This document shows, in pieces, positions 22,378 to 32,834 of a DNA stretch of 64,000 nucleotides (position 1 is its first letter; each line of letters begins with the position of its first letter). Source of the DNA: Telopea speciosissima (Eukaryota > Streptophyta > Magnoliopsida > Proteales > Proteaceae). The notes under the pieces are model-generated. The model was not told where the DNA came from and searched no databases. It was given only the letters and a program-made list of their open reading frames with translations. The position numbers were made by a program, and so were the translations under genes. Location of the stretch: positions 16,579,001-16,643,000 of the forward strand of contig NC_057924.1 of NCBI RefSeq assembly GCF_018873765.1, given 5' to 3'.

Positions 22378-23288
22378 TTGCCATTCCCTTCCAGAGGAAC
22401 CTTGTCCTCAAGGTTTAAACTGGGATACCGGCGACGAAGGGGGGTGACGTCTTCCCAGGAAGTATCCTCGAGAGCCAAACCCTCCCACTGAACTAAAACT
22501 TGGGGAATAGATTGGCCATGGCGCAACAGCGTACGGAAACCTAGAATTGCAACAGGTTTGAGGAGACCATCAGGAGACGAAAAACTGAGAGGCAATGGCT
22601 CCGGTTGGGCCGGCGGCGATCCCAGGAATCGTTTCAGAAGTGAAACATGAAAAACTGGGTGGATTTGCGCCGTAGGGGGCAGTTCCAGCTTATATGCGAC
22701 CTTGCCAATACGGGAAAGGATGCGAAATGGGCCAAAATACCGTTTGCCCAATTTTTGGTGAATCCGATGTGCCACAGACTGCTGGCGATACGGTTGGAGC
22801 TTGACCAGGACCCATTCATGGATGGTAAACTCACGTTCTACGCGGTGCTTATCTGCCTGAGATTTCATGCGAGCCTGAGCGCGAATCAAATTGTTCTTTA
22901 AGGTACGGAGGACCTCATCTCTGGAATGCAACTCCTGATCCACCGCGTGATTCAAGGAGTCGCCGGGAATGTACCGAAGCAATGTTGGGGGTGGACGGCC
23001 ATAAACAGCCTGAAATGGCGTCATCTCTGTAGCTGTGTGGAAGGCGGTATTGTACCAATATTCCGCCCAATGTAAAAATTTCACCCATAATTTCGGATTA
23101 TCTGAAACAAAACACCGGAGATACATCTCAAGGCAACGATTCAAGACTTCAGTCTGGCCATCGGATTGAGGGTGATAAGCTGTACTCATGGCCAAAGTGG
23201 TGCCCAACGTTTCCAGAACCTTGTGTAGATGCTGTAGATGAGCTTCCCAAGAGGGGCTGTAGATTAACAGGTCATCAAAAAAACACAA
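22224..23288 (-). pseudogene. Gypsy pol fusion fragment: RT FFDD remnant joined to integrase C-terminus and chromodomain
   Basis: A 354-codon open frame. Residues 1-27 are [20 protein letters not shown]..., the reverse-transcriptase YxDD-region. The next residues are STAYHPQSDGQTEVLNRCLE, from the end of the integrase core. Then come the integrase C-terminal GKRYFGPFRILSRIGKVAYK and HPVFHVSLLK, and a chromodomain-like VLVQWEGLALEDTSWED. RNase H and most of the integrase catalytic domain are missing, so the frame is a deletion product although open. It ends inside the 3' LTR. Confidence 0.85.
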
Positions 23289-23740
23289 GGAAGCGTCGTA
23301 AGAATGGTTTGAAGATATCGCTCATCGTGGATTGGAAAGTAGACGCGCGCGTTGGTGAGTCCGAAGGGCATTACAAGGAATTCGTAATGGCCATCGTGTG
23401 TGCGAAACGCAGTCTTGTGTTCATCCCCTGCGCGAATGCGAATCTGATGGTAACCGGAGCGCAAACCAATTTGGAAAAAATACTGCACCATGGAGCTCAT
23501 CGAGCAGTTCATCGACAGCTTGGAATTGGGAAGCGGTCCTTCACGTCACCATGTTCAAAGCCCCCGTAACCAACACAGAACCGCCAAGTACCGTCTTTCT
23601 TCTTGACGAGCAGGCGGAGACGAGTAGGGGCTTGTGCTTGGTCGGATGATACCATCGAGAGCATCTCGTAGACCAAACGCTCTATTTCCCTTTTTGAAAG
23701 TGGGGGTATCGATATGGTCCGACATTTACAAAGTTGAGTG
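23264..23740 (-). pseudogene. Gypsy reverse transcriptase N-terminal fragments (frameshifted)
   Basis: Two overlapping frames carry [20 protein letters not shown] and [13 protein letters not shown] (23264-23512), preceded by RLLVKKKDGTWRFCV and DRFPIP (about 23509-23640). All are core reverse-transcriptase motifs, broken by a frameshift near 23510. Confidence 0.8.
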
Positions 23741-23959
23741 CCCGGAGGAGATGAATTGCATGGTCTTGTGGCCGTGGGGGAGGCAGGAATGTGGAGTGGT
23801 GAACACAGATGCATGACTCTGACAGAGCTAATGGCCTCTTGCGCACCAAGACAAGTGGCTGTGAAGTTGGCAATGAAAGCGGCTGAACCTCCAAACGAAA
23901 GTACATCGCCGCGGAGTGTGTGTGAAACAAGCGACGCATGCTCGGTAGTGTAGTGGGGA

Positions 23960-24385
23960 TGGGGTGAGAGTTGGATCCCCGTAAGACATATTCGCTCCCC
24001 ATCTCTCGTGAAACTCCAAGGAGGGTTTATCGTAATCAAAAACAACTCGGACCCAAGGTGGCCAACAAAGGACGCCCAAGACGAAGTCCGCTCCAAATAA
24101 GGGAAGGACATATGCGTCAAGGACAAAGAGATGAGGAGGAACAGCACGTGAAACCTGACCTGCCCTCACATCGTAGGCGATTCCCACGCCCACCATAACA
24201 TTGATGCGAGGTGCGGCTTCAATAGATAACCCCGGATGACGCGCAACTCGACTTTGAATAAAGTTATGGGTGCTACCACCGTCGACCAAGCACTTGGATA
24301 GGGGAACCCGCGACGCACCCTGTAAACGCAGAGTAGTAGGGGCTATGCCGCCGATGAGAGAATTATAGGAGAGCTCGAACGACAT
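23960..24385 (-). pseudogene. Gypsy retropepsin-like protease fragment
   Basis: The frame encodes CLVDGGSTHNFIQSRVARHP, with the D-x-G-[ST] active-site region, and later FGADFVLGVLCW, a variant of the usual LG..WL motif. It lies upstream of the RT fragments, as expected for gypsy. Confidence 0.75.
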
Positions 24386-25428
24386 CCAAGGCAGGAAAGG
24401 CCCGTGTCGACAACCTCGGTGGGAAAATCCAGGGGTGGGTCCCCATCAGCTCAAGGAGGAATAGGATGCGATTCTTGCAACGATGGCCAGGGGTAAATCG
24501 TTCGTCACAATTGTAAGAGGCCCCGATCCGCTACGTTGCATCTCACCGAGGTGAGCCGTTGGATAGGGATCGCGGCGGAGGTGCGGGTAATACGGGGGGG
24601 TTGGAGAGAGGAACAAATGGCAATGGGAGCAGCGATAGAGTGGCGCCTTACGAGGCACGAAAGTGAGAACGCGGCATGTCGAGAATCTTCGCCCCGTGTG
24701 CAGCGAGCTGATCGATCCCCCGGGACATAGTATTAGGACGGAATGCCAGACCTCATTCTTAATATCGAGCGCAGGCCGAAACGGCAGCTCATTAAGAAAG
24801 CCGGGGAAGTCCCAAAATGCGACAATAATGCCTCAAAACGGACCGAGAATCATGACCGCCGTGAGTTGGGAGAGCTGCGAGAGACGCCCGGGGGTCATCA
24901 AACTCGGATGGGCCAAGCGCACTTCGAGCGCCCGATGAACGCCGCCCAGACGTGAACATGGCGGAGCGGCACATCCATCGGTACCACCGCAGAGCCTATC
25001 CATCCATGTGGAAAGACTAAACCAAGAGGCGTTGGTCATCGGGTGTATTATGGTAGTCAAAAACGCTCAGCCTTAAACACCCATCCCATTGGGTCCACGC
25101 CAAGCGAGGAAACCCAAACGCATCGTGTGGGTTGGAATGGCGCAGGGGATGTGGGGGATTACTGCCGCGAGGAACCAGGGTACCGAGGATTCCGGCGAGG
25201 GTCGTGGGGACAAGGCGCAGGATTGTTCGAGCTGATCGCCGAGGGCAAGGAGGCGAATGGACAGATCCGCTATCGATTCATGTTGACCGCCATGGCAAGA
25301 CGGATCTCCCGAAGCACGGCATCCTCGCGCCGTAGATCCGCTGCCGGATAAGGCCCGAACCAATTCATCCAACTGTCAAGACGCAGTACCTTCGGCCATT
25401 GGAGAGCAATCCGAAGCGGTCGGACCAA
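24386..25428 (-). pseudogene. Degraded gypsy gag region
   Basis: Several short frames carry gag-like pieces, such as WFSLSTWMDRLCGGTDG and RALEVRLAHPSLMTPG, in shifting frames. The order LTR-gag-protease-RT supports the assignment. No intact zinc knuckle is seen. Confidence 0.6.
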
Positions 25429-25836
25429 TGATACGTGTTCGATTGGGATAGAGGAAGAGGGAAGTCGAGACGAGAGGAAGAAGACGAAGAAGAAGGGAAG
25501 GAGGAGAAGAAGAAGATGAAAACGGAGAAAGAAGAAGAGAGATTTGAGATAATACTTTTCTATTCTTCCACTGTGGGAAATTACATTATATAGTCCTATT
25601 CAGAATTCTCCAAACTTCCTTAGCCTATCATTAATAACCTAATGTGGGCCCTCTATCTATTCATGCTTTACAGTTGATGTGCTTGTTCTAACGGGTTGGT
25701 GGGATCACATAGTCACGCAGGCTGCAGTAGCTTGGTTCTCCGCTAGAGTGACGTGTGGCTTCCACAGTGTTGTAATGGTCGTAATATCCCTTGCCACGTT
25801 ATCCGCTGATGTGTTCCCTTTATATTATCTATAACA
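25429..25836 (-). repeat. Gypsy 5' LTR (408 bp)
   Basis: On the minus strand it starts TGTTATAGATAATATAAAGGG-like and ends ACACGTATCA (TG...CA). A near-identical copy lies at 21962-22377, differing mainly by 1-2-bp indels. Confidence 0.85.
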
Positions 25837-26456
25837 TTCTCTTTGAGTATTGATGGGGATAAACTTCAAGACCATGGAACAACTGATTGTTGAAGTTGAG
25901 TGTGGTTGCAGTCTTTATAGCGAACGAAGAGAATTCATCAATTCCAGGGTTGGTGTGTATGAGCTTGTGAAACATGGGTTGCTTAATAAGGGTTGCAGTC
26001 TTTATTGGATTTTATTATGCTTAAGGGCAAATGCTCCCCAAGAGAGGCACGGTGAGGAGAGGAACCGCACAGGCAGGTGAGTTGCGGCCATCACTCACGG
26101 TGTGGAGAGCAACCGCAGCGGCAGGGTGAAGAAAACGAGGGTCTGAAAATGGTTCGGTTTGTTTTGGTCAACTCGGACTGATTGGGGTTGATTGTGGAGA
26201 TAACCAAGTCTACATTTTAAATTTTGAATTTTTTTTAAAATGGATCGTAAGATGGTATTTTATACCCGTGTCACACCATGGGAGCGTGGCAGCGCGATGG
26301 TTGCCAAGACTTTGGCAGTAGAGGATCTGAATCCTAATATTTGGTTGTTTAGGCAACGTGGCCCACTCTCTACTGTTTCAGATCGTAGTATTAAAGGCAA
26401 AATTTCCCTAAATCCGTGAATCGACCAATTCGTATCGAAATGGTTATTTTTAAAGA

Positions 26457-26699
26457 AGGATTTGGATCCTCGCCTTGGGTTGATCGGTCATCGTGCTGCG
26501 CTCAACTCATAGGCAGCCACGTGAATTTGATGCAAATCCAATGGTTGGTAGATGATGATCTGAAATTTTTAAATTTTGAGCGATAATTTTGAATTGAGCT
26601 AGTCTATCAACCATTGTATTTGCATCAAATCCATGTGGTGGCCTGTGAGTTGAGCGTAGCACGATGGCCGCTCAACCCCAGGCCACAGATCCAAATCCT
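26457..26699. mobile_element. ~240-bp foldback MITE
   Basis: The arms AGGATTTGGATC, TTGGGTTGATCGG, CATCGTGCTGCGCTCAACTC, GATTTGATGCAAAT, and CAATGGTTG are mirrored across a ~30-bp AT-rich centre. Target duplication unclear. Confidence 0.75.
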
Positions 26700-27883
26700 A
26701 AAATAAAGCCTTAGAAATCAAGTATGGGATCATCGGTTTGAATCGAACAGTATCAGAATTCAAAATCAGTCAATTCTGATCCAATTCGATTGGAATCGAA
26801 TCGATTCCAATTTCCCAAACCATACTAACAGGGCATTTGAGTAAATAAACTTAAACCAATGATGAAGATGATAGAGAAGACAACCTGAATATAAATTAAT
26901 TGATTGGTAGAGTTGTGCTACATGGCTCTTCAGATCTCTAAGGTCCCATTTGTTTGACGGGATCTTGGGGAGGAGAATTGGGGTGGAACAGTGTTGATGT
27001 GGCACTTCAAAATCCCACCACAACCTTGTTTATTTAACTTGGATGGTGAACTTAGAAAAGCTTGGGGAAGAGCATTAAATGTTTTGTTTGCTGACATGGC
27101 ACTTGAAAATCCCACCCCTATGCCATCCAAAGTCCTACACGTCTCTCTCCTTGGTTTTCCCACTTTACATTTTGACCCCTTATGGCTGACGGTGTTAGGG
27201 TGCTGTTAGTTAAGTGTTTGAAAAGACAACATTACCGACAATATTACTCCTGCTCTAAAACACCACAAGTAGAATTACAATGATACCCTTTTCATCATCT
27301 TCAACCTTAAAACACCCATTTCTTTCCTCCTCTACCGCCGCCATCACCACCACCACAACAGAGCACTCATTTTCCTTTGTGGGGTATAACATCAATTTCT
27401 CATGAATTTTATTCAATTCAATCACTTGGGCAGACTGAACATCATCTTCTTCCTCCTCCTTCCTCCAACCCCTTTCCTGCAACTCCGCCCCCACCCTACT
27501 CCTGCAACCTCTGATTTTGACATTGAACGTAATCCCATTTCCCCCTCTCTCTCTCTCTCTTTCTAAACTCTGAAAATAGTAGACAAGGAGAAATCAAATT
27601 CACATATTCATCTTGTTTTTTTTATAAGGATTTCATTATTTTGTGACCGATTCATCTCGAAAAGGAGGATTTTTTTTCTCAAAAAATCAACTGATGGAGT
27701 TGCCGTTTCTTTGTATGACAATCTACAAATCTATATGAATTGTCATTTCTTTGGTTTAACCGTAAAGGAGCTTTCTGGGTCTCCGCAATATGATACCAAT
27801 CTTAACATGTATTCTAGGATATAATAGTTAATTAGTTATTTTGTTCAGCAAAATCTACTCAACTCGAGTCTGCCTTATGCCTA

Positions 27884-28104
27884 CTAAAGTGGAAGGAGGG
27901 AGGGAGGGAGCGAGGGGATTGAACTGAAAATATTTTCTGGAGCTTCAAGTTCAAACCCGTTGCCAAGATCGAGATTGCCAACCACCACCACCTCTGGTTT
28001 TTCTGGACCTCGTCTCACCATGGTGAGTGCTTTGATCTGGAGCAGGGTTGGAGAAGTAATACACTGCACTCCACATTGCGGCACTCCAGCTTTGGTGATG
28101 CACC
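27884..28104 (-). other. Coding-like stretch left of the gypsy LTR
   Basis: The minus-strand frame contains CGVQCITSPTLLQIKALTMV and PEVVVVGNLDLGNGFELEAP and is cut off by the LTR boundary at 28105. The family is not recognised. Confidence 0.2.
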
Positions 28105-29367
28105 GTTGATGTAGCTCCAAGAAGGAAGAAGAAGAAGAAGAAGCCCTGAACTTAGGGCTTGAATAAGGAGCCTTAGATTGGGATTATTATTTTCCATACT
28201 TAGTTTATTTTCTTGTTTTTAGATTGAATCGGTTTAGAATTGGTTGCATCCAATTGGTTCAATTGGTCAAATTTAAGTGAAGTGTTCCTACTGGTTAATA
28301 GGTCCTTATATCCTATTGGCTAATATGGAATCTTCTTTTAAATTAGTTGTTTTAAGTTAGATTCTTTGATTCTAAGTTAGTAGGGGTAGTTGTGTCTTTT
28401 TCTTTTAAAAGATTTAAGTTGTTTTTATTTTGTCCCACCCTTCCACGATTTTGTGAGGGAAAGGACTTTATTTTGTAGTAGGACTTGGCTTCAAGCCATA
28501 TTATAAATAATAAAATTGTGGAGGGCTCCCCGACATTGAAAATTTGAATTAAAAAGACTGGCCGACTGCTGCTGCTGTTCTGCTCCTTTGAGTGTGCATC
28601 CTTGTGGATTTCAAGGTGGAAAGGGTGGGTGGATTCCTGCGATTCCTTACGCCGTGATGGCTGGGAGGATCTCTCTCTGAAGGTGGTTTCATCCTTCATC
28701 ATTCAAGCTGCTGCCGGTGGATTCCAGTGGTGAGTTTGAGTTTAATTTGCTGTTTTTTATCATTCCTTCTCCTTCCCCATTCGATCCCTTTATTTTCTGT
28801 TTTAATTTCATAAACCCTAGTGTTCTAAATTCAGTCCAGCCATATCCTATCAGCCAAATCCCTTCAAACTTCAGACACAACATCACTACATCAACCCCTC
28901 CATTCGACCTAGCCTGCTGCCTCATCTTCCAAAGCTAAACCCTAATTCCCCTTCATCTCCACTAAACCCTAAATAGTCAAAAACCTATTCTGACCTAATT
29001 AGCCATTCAATTCAGCCCATATTACAGTCGAACCTTCCCCTTACTGTTTAGAAAACTCGACCTCAGTCCCAGCCCTTAGATCCCACTCAAAACCCTAGTT
29101 TTGGTAATTTTTCTTAATTTCTAAAACCCAAAACCCTAACCCTAATTCTGCAGAATTTTAAACTGATCCAAATCCCAATATTTTTATATCAAAATAACCC
29201 CCTAGACCCACTGATCGTTACCATATATTACTTTCATCCATAACCTTAGCCTAAACCCTAGATTTACCCTAAACAGCCCCACACTGCCTAGCCAAACCAA
29301 CAGCTGTATTTAGATCCTGTTGCTTGGCCTCTAATAGGATCCTTATCCTATTGTGAGCTACATTAAC
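28105..29367 (+). repeat. 5' LTR of the gag-only element
   Basis: About 1.26 kb. It contains a GAA-repeat start (CCAAGAAGGAAGAAGAAG) and many 'aaaccctaa' runs in its 3' half, and is directly followed by the primer-binding site. Confidence 0.8.
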
Positions 29368-29381
29368 TTGGTACCAAAGCC

Positions 29382-30930
29382 ATGGATGAACATGGCAATC
29401 CGGTGCTGCCACAACCAGCTGACCCTATGGCAACAATGTTAGAGATGTTCCGAAAATTTACTGCAGATCAAAAGGCTACAACTGATGCAATCATAACTAG
29501 ATTGCCACACTTGGAAGGACAAAGAATCCCTCCTGATAGGGACAACAACTTAAGAAGACAGGTACCAACTCCATTCAGTGATAAAGAGACTGCCTGACAG
29601 AAATGGGAGCCCTAGAGATGACTACAGGGGTTATAGAGATGGACACATAGGTCACAGGGACAGATTCAAGACTGACAGAGATGACAGGGATAATAGAGAT
29701 TATTATAGAGATCGTTGGGACAGACCTAGACATGCCCGTGAACCTTCTCGGGAACACAGAGATCACCACCGAGGCTACAGAGACAGGGATAGAGAAGACC
29801 AAGACAGAGACAGAGGTCAGCAGCCTACTTTTGAGGAGTATATGAGGTCCTACTTCACTGGAGACCAGGGTACTAATCGGCGCTATACAGGCAACCAAAA
29901 AGTGAAGCTTGAGCTGAAAGAATTCGATGGTCACTCTGACCCTCAGGTATTTTATGACTGGCTTGCTGCAATAGAAGATTATTTCGACTGATATGACCTA
30001 TCTGAAGAGGGGAAAATGAAGTTAGTCCGTGCTAAACTTGTCGGACTTGCACGTGAGTGGTGGAGAACTGCTGAAAGAGAGATGGACTTTAATGGTACTG
30101 CACCCTGCACTTGAGAAGAAATGAAATGTGACCTGAGTAAGCAATACTTGCCCAGGCACTTCAGGTCTCAGTTGCAGGATAAATTCAACTCCCTTCGCCA
30201 AGGAACCATGACTGTAACTGAGTACATGAGGCAATTCGATGCTCTTTCTTCTCGCATTGGCATTAGGGAGGAGGGCATCCAAATGCTTTCCAGGTTCAGG
30301 TTATGTCTGTCAAGTGAGATCAACAGGACAATTGGAGTGGTTGACGTTGTAGACATTCGAGATTGTTTTGAGAAGGCCTTGAAAGCAGAGGAGTTATTAG
30401 CTTCAAGTAAACAGCCGGGTTCTACCTCTAAGCCGGCCTACATCAACAATAGCACCTCAAAACAAGGTTCCTCTATAGGCAACACCTCTTGCCCTGTTGT
30501 TCCCCCACGTGTGGATGATAAGGGCAAGGCTCCTATGGGCCGAAATGACCCCTTCACTTGTTATTACTGTCAAGACAAGGGGCATATTGCTAGGGACTGC
30601 CCACACAAGAAGAAGCCTATCAACGTGGCTGAAAAAGAAGAAGTTCAAGGTGAAGATGAAGAACCAGGCGTAATTCATATTCATGCACTCCCTCCTAATG
30701 ATGGATATGATGTGGCTAATTATTTGGATGATGATGATTTACAAGGTGTTCATGTAGTACGTCAAGAAGCTGCTGTCCAGCCAGAATTGCAGCCTTCTTC
30801 ATCCACCAAAGAGCTGTTGTCCGCATACAAGCTTGAACCATCCGCTGAAGATGAACTCAAGAAACTTGATTCTGATTTGGAAAACCATTCTGCGATCTCC
30901 AGCCATTCATTGGGGATGAAAACCCGATGA
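29382..30930 (+). pseudogene. Gypsy gag with frameshift and two TGA codons at tryptophan positions
   Basis: Starts MDEHGNPVLPQPADPM (29382). A frameshift near 29580 leads into an Arg/Asp-rich region (RDGHIGHRDRF, RDRDREDQDRD), then the capsid with KLELKEFDGHSDPQVFYDWL. In-frame TGA codons at 29989 and 30114 stand where gag normally has Trp (YFDW, TWEEM). The capsid continues with GTMTVTEYMRQFDALSSR and ends in a CCHC knuckle CYYCQDKGHIARDC (about 30560-30601). The tail reaches VHVVRQEA, where protease should begin, then runs straight to the polypurine tract. Confidence 0.82.
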
Positions 30931-30950
30931 ATGTTTTCAAGACGGGGAGA

Positions 30951-32231
30951 GTTGATGCAGCTCCAAGAAGGAAGAAGAAGAAGAAGAAGAAGCCCTGAAC
31001 TTAGGGCTTGAATAGGGAGCCTTAGATTGGGATTATTATTTTCCATACTTAGTTTATTTTCCTGTTTTTAGATTGAACCGGTTTAGAATTGGTTGCATCC
31101 AATTGGTTCAATTGGTCTAATTTAAGTGAAGTATTCCTATTGGTTAATAGGTTCTTATATCCTATTGGCTAATATGGAATCTTCTTTTAAATTAGTTGTT
31201 TTAAGTTAGCTTCTTTTATTTTAAGTTAGTAGGGGTAATTGTGTCTTTTTCTTTTAAAAGATTTAAGTTGTTTTTATTTTGTCCCACCCTTCCACGATTT
31301 TGTGAGGGAAAGGACTTTATTTTGTAGTAGGACTTGGCTTCAAGCCATATTATAAATAATAAAATCGTGGAGGGCTCCCTGACATTGAAAATTTGAATTA
31401 AAAAGACTGTTTTCTGCTGCTGGCCGACTACTGCTGCTGACTTCTGCTCCTTTGAGTGTGCATCCTTGTGGATTTCAAGGTGGAAAGGGTAGGTGGATTC
31501 CTGCGACTCCTTACGCCGTGACGGCTAGGAGGATCTCTCTCTGAAGGTGGTTTCATCCTTCATCATTCAAGCTGCTGCCGGTGGATTCCAGTGGTGAGTT
31601 TGAGTTTAATTTCTGTTTTTTATCATTCATTCTCCTTCCCCATTCGATCCCTTTATTTTCTGTTTTAATTTCATAAACCCTAGTGTTCAAAATTCAGTCC
31701 AGCCATATCCTATCAGCCAAATCCCTTCAAACTTCAGACACAACATCACTACATCAACCCCTCCATTCGACCTAGCCTGCTGCCTCATCTTCCGAAGCTA
31801 AACCCTAATTCCCCTTCATCTCCACTAAACCCTAAATAGTCAAAAACCTGTTCTGACCTAATTAGCCATTCAATTCAGCCCATATTACAGTCGAACCTTC
31901 CCTTTACGGTTTAGAAAACTCGACCTCAGTCCCAGCTCTTAGATCCCACTCAAAACCCTAGTTTTGGTAATTTTTCTTAATTTCTAAAACCCGAAACCCT
32001 AACCCTAATTTTGCAGGAATTTTAAACTGATCCAAATCCTAATATTTTTATGTCAAAATAACCCCTTAGACCTGCTGATCGTTACCATATATTACTTTCA
32101 TCCATAACCCTAGCCTAAACCCTAGATTTGCCCTAAACAGCCCCACACTGCCTAGCCAAACCAGCAGATGTATTTAGATCCTGTTGCTTGGCCTCTAATA
32201 GGATCCATATCCTATTGTGAGCAACATTAAC
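30951..32231 (+). repeat. 3' LTR of the gag-only element
   Basis: About 1.28 kb, collinear with the 5' LTR. It includes an extra 'ttttctgctgctggccga' segment near 31410 absent from the 5' copy. Confidence 0.8.
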
Positions 32232-32441
32232 TGTGAGGTGAGATCTGAGTAGCTTCTGAAGGTCGGTGACCGAGGTTAGGGTTTGGGAGTGAGATCTGAG
32301 TTGCTTCTATTATCAAGATTTTTTGCAATTCCCATCTTATTCTTTTTTTTTTTTTTTTAGGTTTTTGGTCTGAGGTTTCTATTTTCTTGGGGTTGCAAAA
32401 TGAAGATGTGATCGGACTATTGACAAAGATGACTTCCTCCA

Positions 32442-32834
32442 GGCCTATCTTTGAAGCTCTTGGAGGATTACGTGATAAAAGTACCCTTCCAAGCCATGGG
32501 AGCACTGGAATGCAGGGTGGATGCAATTAGCCTAGGGAAGAAGAAAGGGGACAAGTGTGTGATGGCCATCTATGACCATATCCATGATCCAAAGGGAGTT
32601 TGGGTTTGCAGCGAGAGGCAAGGGCACAACGTCGTCCTCAGTACAGACCTCAATGAAATCTGTGTCGACGATTACGACTGCAATGTCATACTTGAGGGAT
32701 GCTCACCAGAGTTTCTGATCATGCACGAGAAGGTGATGTCACTTGTGAAGGAATTTACCAACAAGAAAAAGATTGTTTCAGGAATAGACCAAAGGAAGCT
32801 GCTCCTCGTTGCTGCTGGTCTTTTGCAGGTCTAA
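32442..32834 (+). CDS. Unrecognised coding-like exon, 127+ codons
   Basis: An open frame with normal protein composition: KLLEDYVIKVPFQAMGALEC, DPKGVWVCSERQGHNVVLST, DLNEICVDDYDCNVILEGCS, and FTNKKKIVSGIDQRKLLLVA. It may start at the acceptor CTCCAG (ending 32441) and end at TTTTGCAG followed by GT (32829), which suggests an internal exon. I cannot name the family. It sits between the gypsy 3' LTR and the right end of the candidate 26.9-33.5-kb element, so it may be captured host sequence or part of a real gene disrupted by the retroelement. Confidence 0.4.
   Translation, partial: GLSLKLLEDYVIKVPFQAMGALECRVDAISLGKKKGDKCVMAIYDHIHDPKGVWVCSERQGHNVVLSTDLNEICVDDYDCNVILEGCSPEFLIMHEKVMSLVKEFTNKKKIVSGIDQRKLLLVAAGLLQV

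Larger units (their letters stand above)
21957..25841 (-). mobile_element. Deleted Ty3/gypsy chromodomain element, TTCTC duplication
   Basis: Element 21962-25836 on the minus strand: 5' LTR 25429-25836, degraded gag, protease, partial reverse transcriptase, integrase C-terminus with chromodomain, 3' LTR 21962-22377. TTCTC lies on both sides (21957-21961 and 25837-25841), so the insertion is complete. A deletion joins the reverse-transcriptase FFDD region directly to the integrase region after its catalytic core. Many frameshifts; dead. Confidence 0.88.
21192..26343. mobile_element. Mutator-like element with ~200-bp TIRs, 9-bp duplication; gypsy nested inside
   Basis: Element 21201-26334. The left end GGATTCAGATCGTCTACGGC aligns with the complement of the right end for about 200 bp: CCAAAGTCTTGGCA, CCATCGCGCTGCCACGC, GGTTATCTCCACAA, GACCAAAA. 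Flanks TAATAATTG (21192-21200) and TAATATTTG (26335-26343) differ at one base of nine. Long TIRs and a 9-bp target fit MULEs. Without the nested gypsy the element is about 1.25 kb and has no transposase, so it is non-autonomous. Confidence 0.8.
28105..32231 (+). mobile_element. Gag-only Ty3/gypsy derivative (TR-GAG-like) with 1.27-kb LTRs
   Basis: LTRs 28105-29367 and 30951-32231 are nearly identical by eye, with ends GTTGATG...CATTAAC. The primer-binding site TGGTACCAAAGCC (29369) resembles the initiator-Met type. A polypurine GACGGGGAGA precedes the 3' LTR. The 1.58-kb interior has gag and zinc knuckle only; protease, RT, RNase H and integrase are absent. The flanking 5-mers do not match, so recombination or an edge error is possible. 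Confidence 0.8.

Noticed and set aside
29120..29150. Telomere-like aaaccctaaccctaa runs
   Set aside because: Only a few units, inside both LTRs of a retroelement; not an interstitial telomere array.
29575..29934. 119-codon minus-strand frame
   Set aside because: Antisense shadow of the Arg/Asp-rich part of gag; low-complexity Val/Ile/Ser composition.
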